Assembly: GCA_002049455.2 (NCBI GenBank)
Contig: KV918988.1
Coordinates: 1-64,000 of the forward strand
Reading direction: 5' to 3'
Length of the DNA stretch: 64,000 bases
Source of the DNA: Porphyra umbilicalis
Lineage: Eukaryota > Rhodophyta > Bangiophyceae > Bangiales > Bangiaceae
The notes below the pieces were generated by a model that worked only from the letters and a program-made list of their open reading frames with translations, was not told the origin of the DNA and made no database searches. Every line of letters begins with the position of its first letter. Within the stretch, counting starts at the first letter, position 1. Shown here in pieces: positions 11,171 to 21,847 of this stretch. The position numbers were made by a program, and so were the translations under genes.

Positions 11171-12631
11171 GGGGGCACAAAACCGAGGGACAAAGCGCCC
11201 ATAAAGTCAGGAAGAGAGGGCAGAGGACGTAGCGGAAGGCGAGCTCAGCGCGTCACGTAGCGGAACGCCCGTCGCTGCCATGGCGGCCGTGCGGTAGTCA
11301 CATTGTCGGCGACGTGGGCCCCGACCGAGCACGGGCGGCCAACCACACTTGGCCTGGGCGCCCCCCCGTGGACTGCTCGCCGCCACGCAGTGTCAGACCG
11401 GCGGGTCTTGCGCGGACAGTACCGTAAACTGTGCAATCCGCGTTCCGAACCGTCACACACACGCGCCCCTCGATCAGACGTCGGGCGTTCGTCCCTTCGC
11501 CCGCACATACAGCCGCCCCTCGACCGTGTACGTCGGCTTCCGGGTAGAGCCACCTCGCCCCCGTGTGGCCGCGGCGGGGCGCCGTCTTGTGTATCCGCGC
11601 CACCGCGGCCTCGCGGCCGCTGCAGTGGAGCCCCTGGGCGCAAGGTTGGTGGGCGCCGTCGCCCTGCTCCAGTACCCACATGCCGACCCAGAGCGCCGCC
11701 CTGGTCCCGCCTACCAATGCTGGCCGCTTCACGGTGTCCCCCCAATCGACGGCGGGTCGGATGGGGAGGGAGCACGTTGGGAAAGCGGCCGTCGAGGCGG
11801 CCCCACGGCGGTAGTGAATGGGACCCGTGCGTGGGCCCCAGCGACCATCAGCCGCGTCGCACTGCGGGGGATGCAACGGCCTTGCACATGCGTGCAGTGC
11901 TCAACACCGCCCGTCCTCTGGGTGGCAGTTGTTGCCGGGGGGGGGATGCGCACCATGCCACGCGTCGGTCCATAGTGGTACGCTCTGGGCAGTGTTCCCC
12001 CCCCTCGTCTCCATGGGAAGGCCGTGCACCTCTGCTACCGCCGCGTGTGGCGTACAGCGGCCGCCGCCATCGTCCCATGCCACGACTGTCGGTCCTCCCT
12101 CCCACTTTTGCCGTCGGTACCGGGAGCGCGGACTCTGCCAACCCCCTGCCCTTTCGGCGGCGCCGCTGCCCCCGACCTCTCGTCGCGCCGTTTCCAGCCC
12201 CCTTCCGCCGCATCCCAATGTTCCACCAGACACCATATGCCCAGGCGCTCGGCGGAGAGCCTATCTCGAGGCAGGCCTGCCCGCACAGGTTGAGCGGGTG
12301 GGGGTCGCCACCACTCCGACCATCTCCACGGGCCCGCTTCTCCCCCGACCGTCGGGTCTCGCCCCCTCCTCCTCAGCACCTCCGTCGTCACTTCCATCAA
12401 GCTCGCCGCCACTGCCGTCGCCACCACCACCGCCCTGCCACTGCCGCCACCATTGCCACCCCCCCACCCCCCACCGCCCCTCCGCCCTTCCCAATGACGG
12501 GCGCCGCCTCGCCCCAGGGGGAGGTGGCACCCCCCGCCCCCCCCCCAATCGCTCGCCCCCCCCCCCCCCCCCCCCCAGCAGGCGGCGGTACCGTACCCCC
12601 CCCCACACGGCCGGTCGTCGCCGCCGCGGCC
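11171..12631. other. unassigned GC-rich stretch
   Basis: Long frames exist on both strands (for example 11303 onward on + and 11298-11876 on -), but none has a recognisable domain or consistent start. I cannot decide whether a diverged gene lies here. Confidence 0.3.
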
Positions 12632-12913
12632 ATGGCCACGAGCGGCATCCAAGCGGTCAAGATTTTCATGACGCCGAGCGACCCCCCCCCCTGCCGGTCA
12701 TGGCCGCCGACGTCGGCTCGTCGGTCGGGCACGCAAGGGGGCCCGCTCGCCGCGGGGGCACGCGCCGACGTGGCGCTGCTCGTCCCGGCGGCGTCCCTGT
12801 CGACGCTGCCGGGCCACGCGCGGGCGCCGCGGCGGTTGTGCGAGGCGGCGGCGGTGGACCCGCCGGCGCCACGCAGACGCGGTAGTGGCGGCGGCGGCGG
12901 CGGCGGCAGACGG

Positions 12914-12963
<50 letters not shown>

Positions 12964-13835
12964 CGGCGGGCGGGGAGGCGGGGACCCAACGGCCCCTCGC
13001 CGGCGCGGCCACCCCCGCGCTCGCCGCCGGCTTGCCGGCGCTCCGTTGTCGCCCCAGCCGCCCCCGTCGGGTCGCGCGCGTCGACGCGCGGCGGCAGCGA
13101 CGCGGCGCGCGCGGCGGCGCGGTCCCCCCCCGCCCCACTGCCGCGCTTGCCGCCCCGCCCCCGCCGCGTCGGCCGCCTCCCCCGGCTGCGACGACCCCGC
13201 CGGCCGCGCGCTCCTCCGCGCCTCCCGGTCGGCCACCACATCCCTGGCCGCCGCCGCCGGCGGGGCGCTTCCCCCCCCCCCCCGGCGGGTGGGGTTCCCA
13301 CGGCGGGAGAGCCACCGCCGCGGCGGGGGTGGCGACCCGGGGGGGGGGGGCGCGTGCCCCAACGGCTGTCGCGGGGCAGCCTGCGGTCGACGGGCTTGGC
13401 GACGGCGCGGCCACCGTCAGGGGGGGGGGGGGGTGTTGCCCGCGCCGCTGCGGCGGCCAGCGGGCGGGCGTACCCCCGTGGAGGAGGGAAGTGATGAGAG
13501 GGGGGGGGGGGGGCAAGTGATGGGGGGGGACGGGGGAAGTGCTGGGGGAGGGGGGGGGGGGGAGGGGGCCCGCCGGCGAGGAACCGCCGTCGGTCGTGTC
13601 GGTCGATTGGCTGCCGCCGCCGGCGTCACGCGCGCGGCGACGGCGGCGGCGGCGGCGCGGCGGCCGAGGAGGGCGCGCCGGCGCCGGCGGGGGGCTCGGA
13701 CCGGTGGCGGCGGCGTTGGTGGCGCGCGGCCTGCCGACAGCGGGCGTGGGGTTTACGCCCGTGTTGGACGCCGGTGCTGGGATGACGGCGGATGGTGCGA
13801 TGGCCGAGGCACAAGAGGCGGAGCCGGGGGGGTAG
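12632..13835 (+). CDS. possible low-complexity ORF, several frame changes
   Basis: Starts at ATG 12632 with an ordinary-looking stretch (ATSGIQAVKIFMTPSD) that ends at the C10-11 run near 12682-12693. The most protein-like continuation is then in another frame from about 12885: a poly-Ala/Gly tract, a basic Pro/Ala-rich region, and finally VDWLPPPASRARRR and AVMPF-free, Ala/Gly-rich sequence to a stop at 13835. Frames would have to switch at C runs, at the GGC trinucleotide repeat (12888-12963) and at G runs. No domain is recognised. It may be a real disordered protein read through sequencing errors, or simply open by composition. Confidence 0.2.
12888..12963 (+). repeat. GGC/GCG trinucleotide repeat
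   Basis: Nearly pure GGC repeat of about 25 units with one imperfect break near 12909. It would be poly-Gly, poly-Ala or poly-Arg depending on frame, and is a likely site of length variation. Confidence 0.85.
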
Positions 13836-14045
13836 GTGGCGGGCGCGGGGGGGCGGGCGGGCACAAGTGCGGAGCGGCGGGTGCAGAGGCTGGGGCGTCG
13901 CACCCGCTGTGCGTACACTGATAGAATGAAGAACGACACGTCCGAGCGGAGCCACCCGCCACGCCGCCCGCCGTGCCGCCCTCGCTGCCCGACCGCCACT
14001 ACGACCGGCTGCGCCGCGGGCGTACCCCCACCTCGCGCGAGGGCG

Positions 14046-16031
14046 TCACACAGCCGCTGCCCCCGCCGTGGACAAGGAGGACGGCCCGCCCGCCGTCGGT
14101 GGAGGGAGTGGCGACGCGGCGGCCGACGTTGGCGGTGCCGCCCGGCGCCGTGACGGCACCCGCTGCCAGCACCGCAGCGCGCCCGTCACGGCGAGTCGCA
14201 GGCGGGGCGCCTTCCGGCGGCGGCCGGTGGCGGTGGCCGCGGCCGTGGAAGCGGCGGCGGGGAACGTCGGCGGCGTCGCTTCACGGTTGTTCCGGTGGTT
14301 GGCGCGGCGGATGTTTAGCATCCACACGGCAGCGGCAACGACCGACGAAGCGACTACGTACGTGGCGCTCATGCCGAGGGTGATTTTGCGCAGCAGATCG
14401 ACGCGGTAGCCGGTGCGGGCGGTGAGGAAGAGGGTTTCGATGCGGGTGACCTCCTCGCCGACCATGGACGCGGCACCCGCTTCGCCTGGGAACGCCAGCG
14501 TCAACGTGTCTCGCACCCCAGCCGCCCGCCACACCGCGCCGCGCATTTCCCGGTGGAGCAACGCCCAAATGCCTGCCATGGACACGAGGCCCGTCCCAAA
14601 GACAAACGCCAGCACCACCAAGTCCCGCCGCCGCCACGTACTCGTGGTGATGAGCACGACGACCAAGGCGACGAGCTCGGGGGCAACCACAATGACAGCC
14701 AGCAACAACTCACTGTCGGTCGCCGGCGGGTCGGGCGGCGCCGTGGAAAACAGCGTCTGGTCATAGTCCTGGCTGAGGGCGATCGCCTTTGCCGACACGG
14801 GTTCCCGGTTCGCAAACGCCCGGTGCGTCGGCCAGTACCGGTGCGGGACCCACTTGACGCTGATGCGTTTGGCCAGGGCAATCTCGTCGGGGCTGTCGCG
14901 CGCGACTTCCCGGGAGCCCAACCCCGCCAGCCACTCGGGGCGCCGTATCAGTGTGGTCCCGGGGTCCAGGTCCGCCGGGTCCGCCGTGGGCGCATCATTG
15001 GCTTCGCCACGGGCAGCCCGGTACATCATCCAAGACGCCACTCGCCCCCGTCCCGTCACCCGACGACTCCTGTAGGCAAACGCCTGCTTCCCCTCGAACC
15101 ACGACGGGTCGGGCGGCTGGGAGAGCGGCGCGGGCATCCCCACGCAGAGCTGCGGGTCCCGCACGAATGACCCCACCGGCGGCGCGCACAGCACGTACGC
15201 GACGACTTGCGCCCAGCGACTGCGGGAGGGGGCGCGTACGACCGTCAAATTGCGCAGCATTGGAGGCAGCACGTCGCCTTCCCGCGACGACGGCGCTACT
15301 CTCAGTGACAGCCGAGACAACAAGGGCTCCTGGCCCCTGCCGGTGGGGTCTTGCCATGAAAGGTCCGCCATCACCGCCCGGCCGAGAGAAAGCAGGCCTG
15401 CGTCCATCATCGGCACAGGGCTGCGGCTGCCATTCGCGTGCGTCTGGAACATCACCAGCGAAATCGCATTCGTCGTTTCGTTGAAGCGCTTGTACGATGA
15501 CGCCGTCCTATCGACGGCTGCGACCACCTGGCACGCCCAGTCGAGGCACAGCCCGCTGGTCACGCGGAAAACCGCCGCCACGTCGTACGCGCCGGTTGCG
15601 CGAAGCAGCCCGCCTTGTATGGTGTTGCGTTGCAGGGCGAGCAGACGCGCAATGGACGCCTCGTGGAAGACAGAGCCCCCGCTGTCGTCTCCCGCGCTGA
15701 GCAATTGCTCAACGTTGGTCTTGACGGCAAAGATCTCTGAAGGATCGCCCCCCCCCTCGTACCGAAGGCCGCTCCCCCAAGCCCGCCTGCCGTCCACCAA
15801 GACATCGCCGGCAAAGTCCATCGCCTCCCGCCGTATGCTGCGTAGGGCGACCGCGTCCTCGACGGGCGCGCGGCAGGTGCCATTGCCGCGCGCGATAAAG
15901 ACCGGCGCCACCGTGGCGTCTGCCCGAAACTCCATCACCCGCCGCCCGTTCGAGTCCGCCTGGCCGCCCCTGTCGCACGCCCAAGAGCGTAGCGTGTGGA
16001 AGCGGCCAGCCGGGGGCCCGTCTCCGTCAAG
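14046..16031 (-). CDS. multi-pass membrane protein, C-terminal part of a gene split by a transposon
   Basis: About 661 codons of a protein with a large non-membrane region (with N-glycosylation-like sites such as NGT, NET, NGS), followed by three hydrophobic segments: ELLLAVIVVAPELVALVVVL, LVVLAFVFGTGLVSMAGIWA, and LGMSATYVVASSVVAAAVW. A basic, Ala/Pro-rich tail ends at the TGA at 14046. Reading continues rightward into the transposon at 16032, and the ATG inside the transposon end is not the true start. The N-terminus lies at 17399-17578. I infer a signal-anchored protein with a lumenal or extracellular domain, possibly a receptor or channel; the family is not recognised. Confidence 0.75.
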   Translation of the reverse strand, partial: LDGDGPPAGRFHTLRSWACDRGGQADSNGRRVMEFRADATVAPVFIARGNGTCRAPVEDAVALRSIRREAMDFAGDVLVDGRRAWGSGLRYEGGGDPSEIFAVKTNVEQLLSAGDDSGGSVFHEASIARLLALQRNTIQGGLLRATGAYDVAAVFRVTSGLCLDWACQVVAAVDRTASSYKRFNETTNAISLVMFQTHANGSRSPVPMMDAGLLSLGRAVMADLSWQDPTGRGQEPLLSRLSLRVAPSSREGDVLPPMLRNLTVVRAPSRSRWAQVVAYVLCAPPVGSFVRDPQLCVGMPAPLSQPPDPSWFEGKQAFAYRSRRVTGRGRVASWMMYRAARGEANDAPTADPADLDPGTTLIRRPEWLAGLGSREVARDSPDEIALAKRISVKWVPHRYWPTHRAFANREPVSAKAIALSQDYDQTLFSTAPPDPPATDSELLLAVIVVAPELVALVVVLITTSTWRRRDLVVLAFVFGTGLVSMAGIWALLHREMRGAVWRAAGVRDTLTLAFPGEAGAASMVGEEVTRIETLFLTARTGYRVDLLRKITLGMSATYVVASSVVAAAVWMLNIRRANHRNNREATPPTFPAAASTAAATATGRRRKAPRLRLAVTGALRCWQRVPSRRRAAPPTSAAASPLPPPTAGGPSSLSTAGAAAV

Positions 16032-17398
16032 CCCTACGGGAAAAATTTCCTGGATATCCAGCCACTTTGAAAAGCGCCGATCTGACACTCACAGGAGAAA
16101 TATTTCCGTCTGTAGGCTCCAAGTTGACCCGCCGTATTCCGGTCGCAGGGGCCCTCCCGTCGTCAAGGATCCAGGAAAAAAGCTGGATCAGATGGGACTT
16201 TGGTTGGCTCACAACGCTCCTCACTTCACTGTAAGCAGACACCTGATTGGTTCTCTGTGTCCTCTGACACTGTTGCTTATAGTAGTTGATTTGAATAGTA
16301 TGTATTAGTGCTGCCATGTGAATCTACAGTCAAGTGCAATCAAGCAAGTGGAAATCAACATGAGCCGGTGAAGCGAGCGGCACGAACGCACCGAGCCCCC
16401 GCCCGCTTCCCCCCCCTGCAAAGAAAAGGCAAGGCACAAGAAGAGCAGACAGATGTAGACAGAAAAAGTACAGGAACATACGGTAAACACCATAGCACAG
16501 AATAAGGTGCAGAAACAGAGCCAAGAGCAGAGCGGCGTGTACAGGTCAGTGGCCAGTTCAGACAAAACAACCCGGCATTCGGACACTCCCCACTTACTCG
16601 CCCCTCCAACGGAGAGGGATCTGGGTGGTCGTGAAGAGGGTGGTCGTGACAGCGGCGTCCAAATGGGCCAATCCAACGGGAGAGGTTGCGGGGGCGGCGT
16701 CCAGCTGTACGCCGATAGTGCGGACGCGGCGCAGCGAGAGATGCCCCCGTCCCCTGTCTCCATCCCCTCTCCTCTTCCACCTCCCTCGTACTCCTCCCGC
16801 GCCTCTCTCCCGTCCCCCCCTCCCGTCCCCCCGAGCATATCCAGCTGCAAGGTTGGCATAAAAAAAATCACAGCAAGACGTCTCACATGCGTCCACATAC
16901 CTTCACATAGGGCACGCTCCAAGGAAGCAAGGGGGGGGGGATACGTGCCTGGGACAACGGCAAGGACGGGAACAACAGGTGTGCGCGAGGGGGGGAGGGG
17001 ACGACCAAGATCCGTTGCAACGCCGCCGAAGCAGCCGATCTGGTTAAACGACGGGGGGGCGGGCGGCACACATCAGGAATGGGCGTCTGGGGGAGGGAAA
17101 GCTGCCCAAGCGCCGGCGATCTGGGCCACACACTGCGGCGCGGAAGATCGCCTCACGTGCAGCGCGCGTCGGGCGACAGACCGCCCGAGATCCTGGATTT
17201 TCTGACCAGCTGCAATTGTGGGGGCTCGCTCAGGTGGCTTGGAATGATGCTTGCTGTTTGGCCCGCTCCTGCGAGCCGCTGGATCAGTCGAACGGCCTCT
17301 GTTTCCGACCGAAATGGACTTCAAGGCCACCGGATCCGGCTTTTTCCGGGATCCCGGGGCCAAAAAAGCTGGATATCCAGCAGATTTTTCCCGTAGGG
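16032..17398. mobile_element. 1367-bp TIR transposon inserted in a membrane-protein gene, 3-bp duplication
   Basis: The ends are inverted repeats of about 31 bp beginning CCCTACGGGAAAAAT and ending CTGGATATCCAGC, with two mismatches. A direct AAG is present on both sides (16029-16031 and 17399-17401). Reading the host gene on the minus strand, the codon CTT is duplicated, and removing the element plus one copy restores the frame exactly. No transposase is recognised inside, so it is probably non-autonomous. A 3-bp duplication is seen in CACTA and PIF/Harbinger groups, but these termini match neither consensus that I know. Confidence 0.85.
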
Positions 17399-17578
17399 AA
17401 GGTCGGGTGGTGGCACCGGAAACGGAAGCACATCGCCGTTGCTGCCGGCAATGACGGCCAATGTGGCGCCAGCGAGCACCGCTGCGGTGGCTGCCGTCGC
17501 CACCGTGACGGCGCGCTGGCCGCGCCCGCCCCACAGGTCGGGCGGCCGCCGACGCCGCGGCGGCAGGTCGAAGGGCAT
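17399..17578 (-). CDS. N-terminal part of the split membrane-protein gene
   Basis: Sixty codons from the ATG at 17576-17578. A basic N-terminus (MPFDLPPRRRRPP) is followed by a hydrophobic helix (VTVATAATAAVLAGATLAV) acting as signal anchor, then FPVPPPDL, where the transposon interrupts. Joined to 14046-16031 without the element and one CTT copy, the product is about 720 residues. An upstream G15 run at about 17606-17620 separates this start from longer open sequence. Confidence 0.7.
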
Positions 17579-18084
17579 CACCGCAACGGCAGTAGTCGGG
17601 GCAAGGGGGGGGGGGGGGGGAGGGCGGACGACGCCGGGGAATCGTTGGGAGTGGTAGAGGAGGCAAGCGGATGGCCGCGTTCGTGGAAAGGGGATGGCCG
17701 CGTCACACGTGCGGCAGGCGCGCACTCGTGGCGGGCGCCCGAGGCTGGAGAGGGTGACAGAGATGGACTGCAGCCGCCACGGTGAGCGCGCGGTTCGACT
17801 CCGCCGGCGACACGGAGCGGAGTGCCCCGAGGGAATCTGCCGTTGCAGAGCGGCTCGATGCGGTTCGTGGCCGCGGCTCGCCCCAAGCTTGGGGCGAGTC
17901 GCGTATGCGGCGAGATGCTCCTTTGATGAACGGCGCTACGTATCCGCATACGACTGACTGGGTGCCTGACGGCTGACCACGCTGTATTCAGTCGATTGCA
18001 GCCTCCTGAGCCACCTTTCTGCCTGCTTCGGACCCAGTCAACGGCAACCAGGGGCAGAAATCTAGAGTTGCGCGGTCCAGACTA
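17579..18084. other. intergenic with a perfect 22-bp palindrome
   Basis: No gene seen. A perfect palindrome CTCGCCCCAAGCTTGGGG+CGAG lies at 17877-17898, followed by a second inverted pair (CGTATGCGG near 17902 and CCGCATACG near 17943). Function unknown; possibly a termini remnant of another small element. Confidence 0.5.
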
Positions 18085-18214
18085 CAGTGCGTTCTCCTTA
18101 TAAGAGACAGCTGATTCAGCTAAATACCAATAAAAGTGGCCCACACGGACTGGAATGGAAGACTCGCGACCCATATTCTCTTATACACGATTCTCTTATA
18201 ACGAGAACGCACTG
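18085..18214. mobile_element. 130-bp MITE with TA target duplication
   Basis: Terminal inverted repeats of 23 bp, beginning CAGTGCGTTCTC and ending TTATAAGAGA, with one mismatch. TA flanks both ends (18083-18084 and 18215-18216). The size, TA duplication and CAGT start fit a Tc1/mariner or pogo-type MITE. It lies 250 bp upstream of the NB-ARC gene and could affect its promoter. Confidence 0.75.
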
Positions 18215-18462
18215 TACAGCCGTTCTCTGAAAAATCCAGCACTGCAACTGTCCCAAAAGTGTTCCAAATCGGCCTCTGCGCGCAGACCCCGCATGCGGAG
18301 TCGCGGTGCGTGCGTGGCCCTGTCGCGGTGGCTCCTTCGTCATCAACGTAGCCGGGGCGTCACCTCTCCCAAGTCCAGGTGCAGACCCGGTCGTGCACGC
18401 GTTGGTGGGGAAGCTGGAGCGAACAGGACGGACGACGATTTGGCATACACGTAGGGGCCACC

Positions 18463-19785
18463 ATGAGTGCGTCCAGCCCGTCGTCCGGTGATAGCGGGCC
18501 CACGACCTCTGTGTTGGTGCTGCGGTGGCGCCCTCCACCACTTGACGTGGGCTATGTGCCTGGGGTGGACAGCCCATTTCGCGCGGAGCACGCGATCGTC
18601 GCCGCTTTGCGTTCGCTTCCGGCGGGGTCCGGCGAGCCACGACGGATTGGCGTCTGCGCAGTAGGTGGAAGCGGCAAGACGACCGCATGTTTGGGCGTGG
18701 CAGCCTGTGCCTGGGCGCGTGCGCACTTCTCAAAAGGCACGACATGGGTGCAGTTGGACACGTCGTCCACGCTGCCAACCGTCGCGGGAGCGGTTGTGGC
18801 GCTCGTAAACCTCTTTGGCGGGGACACCGCTGCTGAGCAGCTGGCAGACCTGACCGAGGGGAAAGACTTTGTGAACGTGGCGGCCAGCTACATGTGTTCC
18901 GTGCCCGAGGCGGTCGCGGCCATGTGCCTGGTTGTCATCGATGAAGTTCTCTACAAGACGCGCGAGTTACTTCGGCAGCTCCTCGCACTGATCCCTCCGG
19001 CAACCCCCGTCCTCTTTTCCGAGTCGGTTGTCGCGTTCCTGCCAGGCGCTACTCTACTGACCATTGACCCCTTGCCATCCGGAAATGCGCGGCTTGTGTT
19101 GGCAGCGGCGGCCGGCAAGGCGATGGCGCCAGGGGTATCCCCGTTTTCGGACGCTGAAGAGGCGAGCTGGGTGCGCCGCGTCTTGGAAAAGACGGAGTGC
19201 CACGCGCTGTCGCTGGCCATTGTCGGCTCGGTGATTGCTGACCGCGGTGGCGCATGGCGGGCGGTGGTGAAGGGGCTCGAACAGCGTTGGATGCAACCCA
19301 ACCTCGTGTTGGGATGTTTGGACATCGATTCTCCTCGACCGTCCGTCCGCGCGGCGTTGGACGTGAGCCTCGAGGTTCTCCTGGATGGTATGTGTCGCGA
19401 CGCGTTTGCGAAGATTGGCGTTCTCCATGTCCGCGTGCCACTACCTGTGCTATGGCGGTTGTGGCGGACCCCGCTAGGCGCGGTGACCGCGTCTGGCGAG
19501 CTGTCCGCTGGGCAATCGAGCGGGGTCATGCGCAGAACTGGCGTGGAGGAGCTGATCGCTGCATTCGTACGAGCGGGGCTTCTGCGCCGTGAGGTCCACG
19601 AGACCAGCGGGGATCTTGTCGGTGTCTTTGTACATCCGGTCATAGGCCAGTATGCGTTGAGCCTGCTCGGTGACGCGAGGAAACGAGCTGACCTCCACTT
19701 CTGTGAATTTTTTTGCCTCGCTTCTATTGTGTTCTGCTTGTGGCGCGCTTTTTTCTTGACTGTTTGTGTCTGCATGGGAACATAA
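18463..19785 (+). CDS. NB-ARC STAND ATPase, lacking recognisable sensor repeats
   Basis: A 440-residue protein from an ATG in strong context (GCCACCATGAGT). Motifs of the NB-ARC/AP-ATPase family appear in order: Walker A AVGGSGKTT (about 66-74), Walker B CLVVIDEV (about 155-162), an RNBS-B-like PVLFSESVV (182-190), a GLPL-like HALSLAIVGSVI (247-258), a winged-helix-like ALDVSLEVL, and an MHD-like VFVHPVIGQYAL near the C-terminus. Such proteins are nucleotide-switched immune or cell-death regulators in plants, fungi and animals (family knowledge). Normally LRR, TPR, WD40 or ankyrin repeats follow the MHD motif. Here the frame ends about 40 residues later in a hydrophobic Cys/Phe-rich tail, so it is truncated, spliced onward, or a short form. 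It is intact otherwise, and its GC is lower than neighbouring host genes. Confidence 0.8.
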   Translation: MSASSPSSGDSGPTTSVLVLRWRPPPLDVGYVPGVDSPFRAEHAIVAALRSLPAGSGEPRRIGVCAVGGSGKTTACLGVAACAWARAHFSKGTTWVQLDTSSTLPTVAGAVVALVNLFGGDTAAEQLADLTEGKDFVNVAASYMCSVPEAVAAMCLVVIDEVLYKTRELLRQLLALIPPATPVLFSESVVAFLPGATLLTIDPLPSGNARLVLAAAAGKAMAPGVSPFSDAEEASWVRRVLEKTECHALSLAIVGSVIADRGGAWRAVVKGLEQRWMQPNLVLGCLDIDSPRPSVRAALDVSLEVLLDGMCRDAFAKIGVLHVRVPLPVLWRLWRTPLGAVTASGELSAGQSSGVMRRTGVEELIAAFVRAGLLRREVHETSGDLVGVFVHPVIGQYALSLLGDARKRADLHFCEFFCLASIVFCLWRAFFLTVCVCMGT

Positions 19786-20429
19786 AGAGGATCGCACACT
19801 CAGCCTCTACCTCGAGGAGAACCACGACGGGGCGGGGCTGTCGAGCTAGCCAGCATGTGGGGCGGGGGGGGGAAGGAGATTGCTGCGTGGGAGGGTGGGG
19901 GGAGTGGGGCTTGAAGCATCCATGTTCATCATGTGGATATGGAGGAATTCGTGTCTACTCGTTATAGATGAACAAGCCAGATAATTCAGAACTATCCTGG
20001 CGAAGAAATACCGACCTGCAGTGTAATACAGCCGAGTGCGTCGGCTGCGTTCGCTTTCAGGGTCATCGTCCGAAAATGAGGGCGCATGCTGATTTGCTGT
20101 ACTGACGCCGGTACGCACAATCTTCAAGTTGCCTCCGAACGCCTCCAGTACAGGATAAAACGGCATGTACTAGGCCATATTCGACCCCCCTCCACACTGC
20201 AAAACTTCCAATATAGTATAGAAATGATATTCGCATTTTAGACCCCAGCGCAACTCTGCACTCTCGCAGTATAGACAAAAACTGCGTCCTACACATGCAA
20301 CGTAGACCCCTGTGACACCCATGTTGCCGTGGTTTCTGAATGTCGAGCGTGTCCTATGCGACGTTGCCTGGATCGATCACGTTGATGGCAAAATGGTGGT
20401 GTATAATGCGCTTCCTGGAGCTTCCAGGG
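19786..20429. other. repeat-containing intergenic DNA
   Basis: No gene. A segment at about 19962-20035 (GTTATAGAT...AACTATCC) is about 75-80% similar to 25650-25725, marking a second dispersed family. An AT-richer stretch follows. Confidence 0.5.
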
Positions 20430-21212
20430 CCTGCCCTCCACGACCCCGACCCTGCCGCCCCCCCAACATCCCTACCCCCCCCCCCATGCCTTTCCCTTCG
20501 CCCCCGACCACCCCACCCACCGGCTCCTATCACCGGCCCTCCCGCCCGCCACTTGCTCGCCTCCCGCTTGCGGCCAGCCCGCCACTTACCTGCCACTTGC
20601 CCGTCACTTGCACGCCAAAGGCCCTCCACTTGCCCCGCACTCGCGTGCCCCCCACTCGCCCACCTCCAACCGATCGCCCGCCCCCGACAAAACCGCCACC
20701 AGCCCACCGACTACTCATCACGGACGCCCTGCCTCCCCGCCGCCAGCCCGCCACCACTCGCCCGGCGCCGACTCCGCGCCTACCCGCCGTCGGCCCGCCG
20801 GCACTTGCGCACCGCCGATCCACCGCCTTGCCGCCGCTAGCCCGTCCCCACTTGCCCGCCGCGGCCGCCCCGCCCTGCCACCGCCGGCCCGCCTCCACTT
20901 GCGCGCCGCCGATCCACCGCTTTGCCACGGCCAGCCCGTCCCCACTTGCTCGGCAACACCCCACCGCCTACCAACGACTAGCCCACCGCCTACCTGCCAC
21001 CAGCCCACCGCCCGCCGCCCACTTGACAACCACCAGCCCACCGCCAACCAAACGCCCGCCCGCCACCAGCTCACCGCCTTGCCACCTCCTGGCCACCCTC
21101 TGCGCGCCGTCAGCGCCCTGCCATCAGCCCACCGCCTGCCAACCGCTCACCCACCACTACGTAGCCCGCTGCCCACCAACAGCCAGCTCGTCGCCAAGCC
21201 ACCACTGCCAAC
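20430..21212 (+). repeat. degenerate C-rich minisatellite
   Basis: Dominated by variations of CACTTGCCCGCC and CCGCCAGCCCGCCACC over about 780 bp. All + frames are open as Pro/Ala/His/Thr-rich sequence, which is expected of such a repeat, so I do not call the 305-codon frame a gene. Confidence 0.6.
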
Positions 21213-21227
21213 ATCAGCAAAGAATGT

Positions 21228-21400
21228 GATGTACGATCTTCAGAGCTTTTGCTTTTACGTGCTGAACGCTGGTGGATTTTGGCTGTCCAGGGACGACCCA
21301 CACATATTGATGTGTGACCCCCAGAGCTTTTGCATCTATGTGCTGAACGCTGGTCGCTTCTGGCAGTCCAAGGACGCCCGACACAGATTGATGTGTGACA
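21228..21400 (+). repeat. tandem duplication, unit about 78 bp
   Basis: Two diverged units beginning GATGTACGATCTTCAGAGCT and GATGTGTGACCCCCAGAGCT, plus a short third start (GATGTGTGACAAACC). Both code in one frame for (C/D)xQSFCxYVLNAG, hinting at a decayed coding repeat. Confidence 0.7.
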
Positions 21401-21536
21401 AACCATCCTGACTGGCCCTGGCACGATGCGAAATGACGAAGACACACCCGATTTTCTTGTGTGCGTGTCACTTGTAGCCTGCTTCAGCAGGGTCTACAAG
21501 CCCACGAATCTGACCCAATTTACCTGGTGCACCGGC

Positions 21537-21843
21537 GTGGCGCAACGCCTACGGGCTGGGCCGTCACCCCGCCGAGCAGCGCGCCTGCGCGCAGCGGGTG
21601 GGGCGGCCGACACGGCGCACAGGCGGGCGGGTGGGCGACCGCTGCTCGATGGGATGCCTCCGACCGCACAGGTAGATAGCGTCTGTAACCGCCAACGCGC
21701 CGCCGCAACAGAAGCCGGCGCGCAGGTATGATCACCTGCGGGTCATCGTTGGCGCTTCGAACCCCGGAAGACGCTGCACGCGGTCGCCGCGCGCAACTCG
21801 GGGCGGTCGGGGGGGGCAGGGGGGCAGGCGCCGTCCGGAGCCT
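21537..21843 (+). repeat. partial copy of dispersed repeat R1
   Basis: Matches about 3628-3925 of the fullest R1 copy (for example CACCTGCGGGTCATCGT). Its right end abuts the pogo-like element at 21848. Confidence 0.7.
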
Positions 21844-21847
21844 GTTA

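Noticed and set aside
11303-13921. 872-codon plus-strand open frame
   Set aside because: No domain, mixed composition and better-looking alternatives in other frames over its second half.
20312-21229. 305-codon Pro/His/Thr-rich open frame
   Set aside because: It is the translation of a degenerate C-rich minisatellite; other frames on both strands are equally open.
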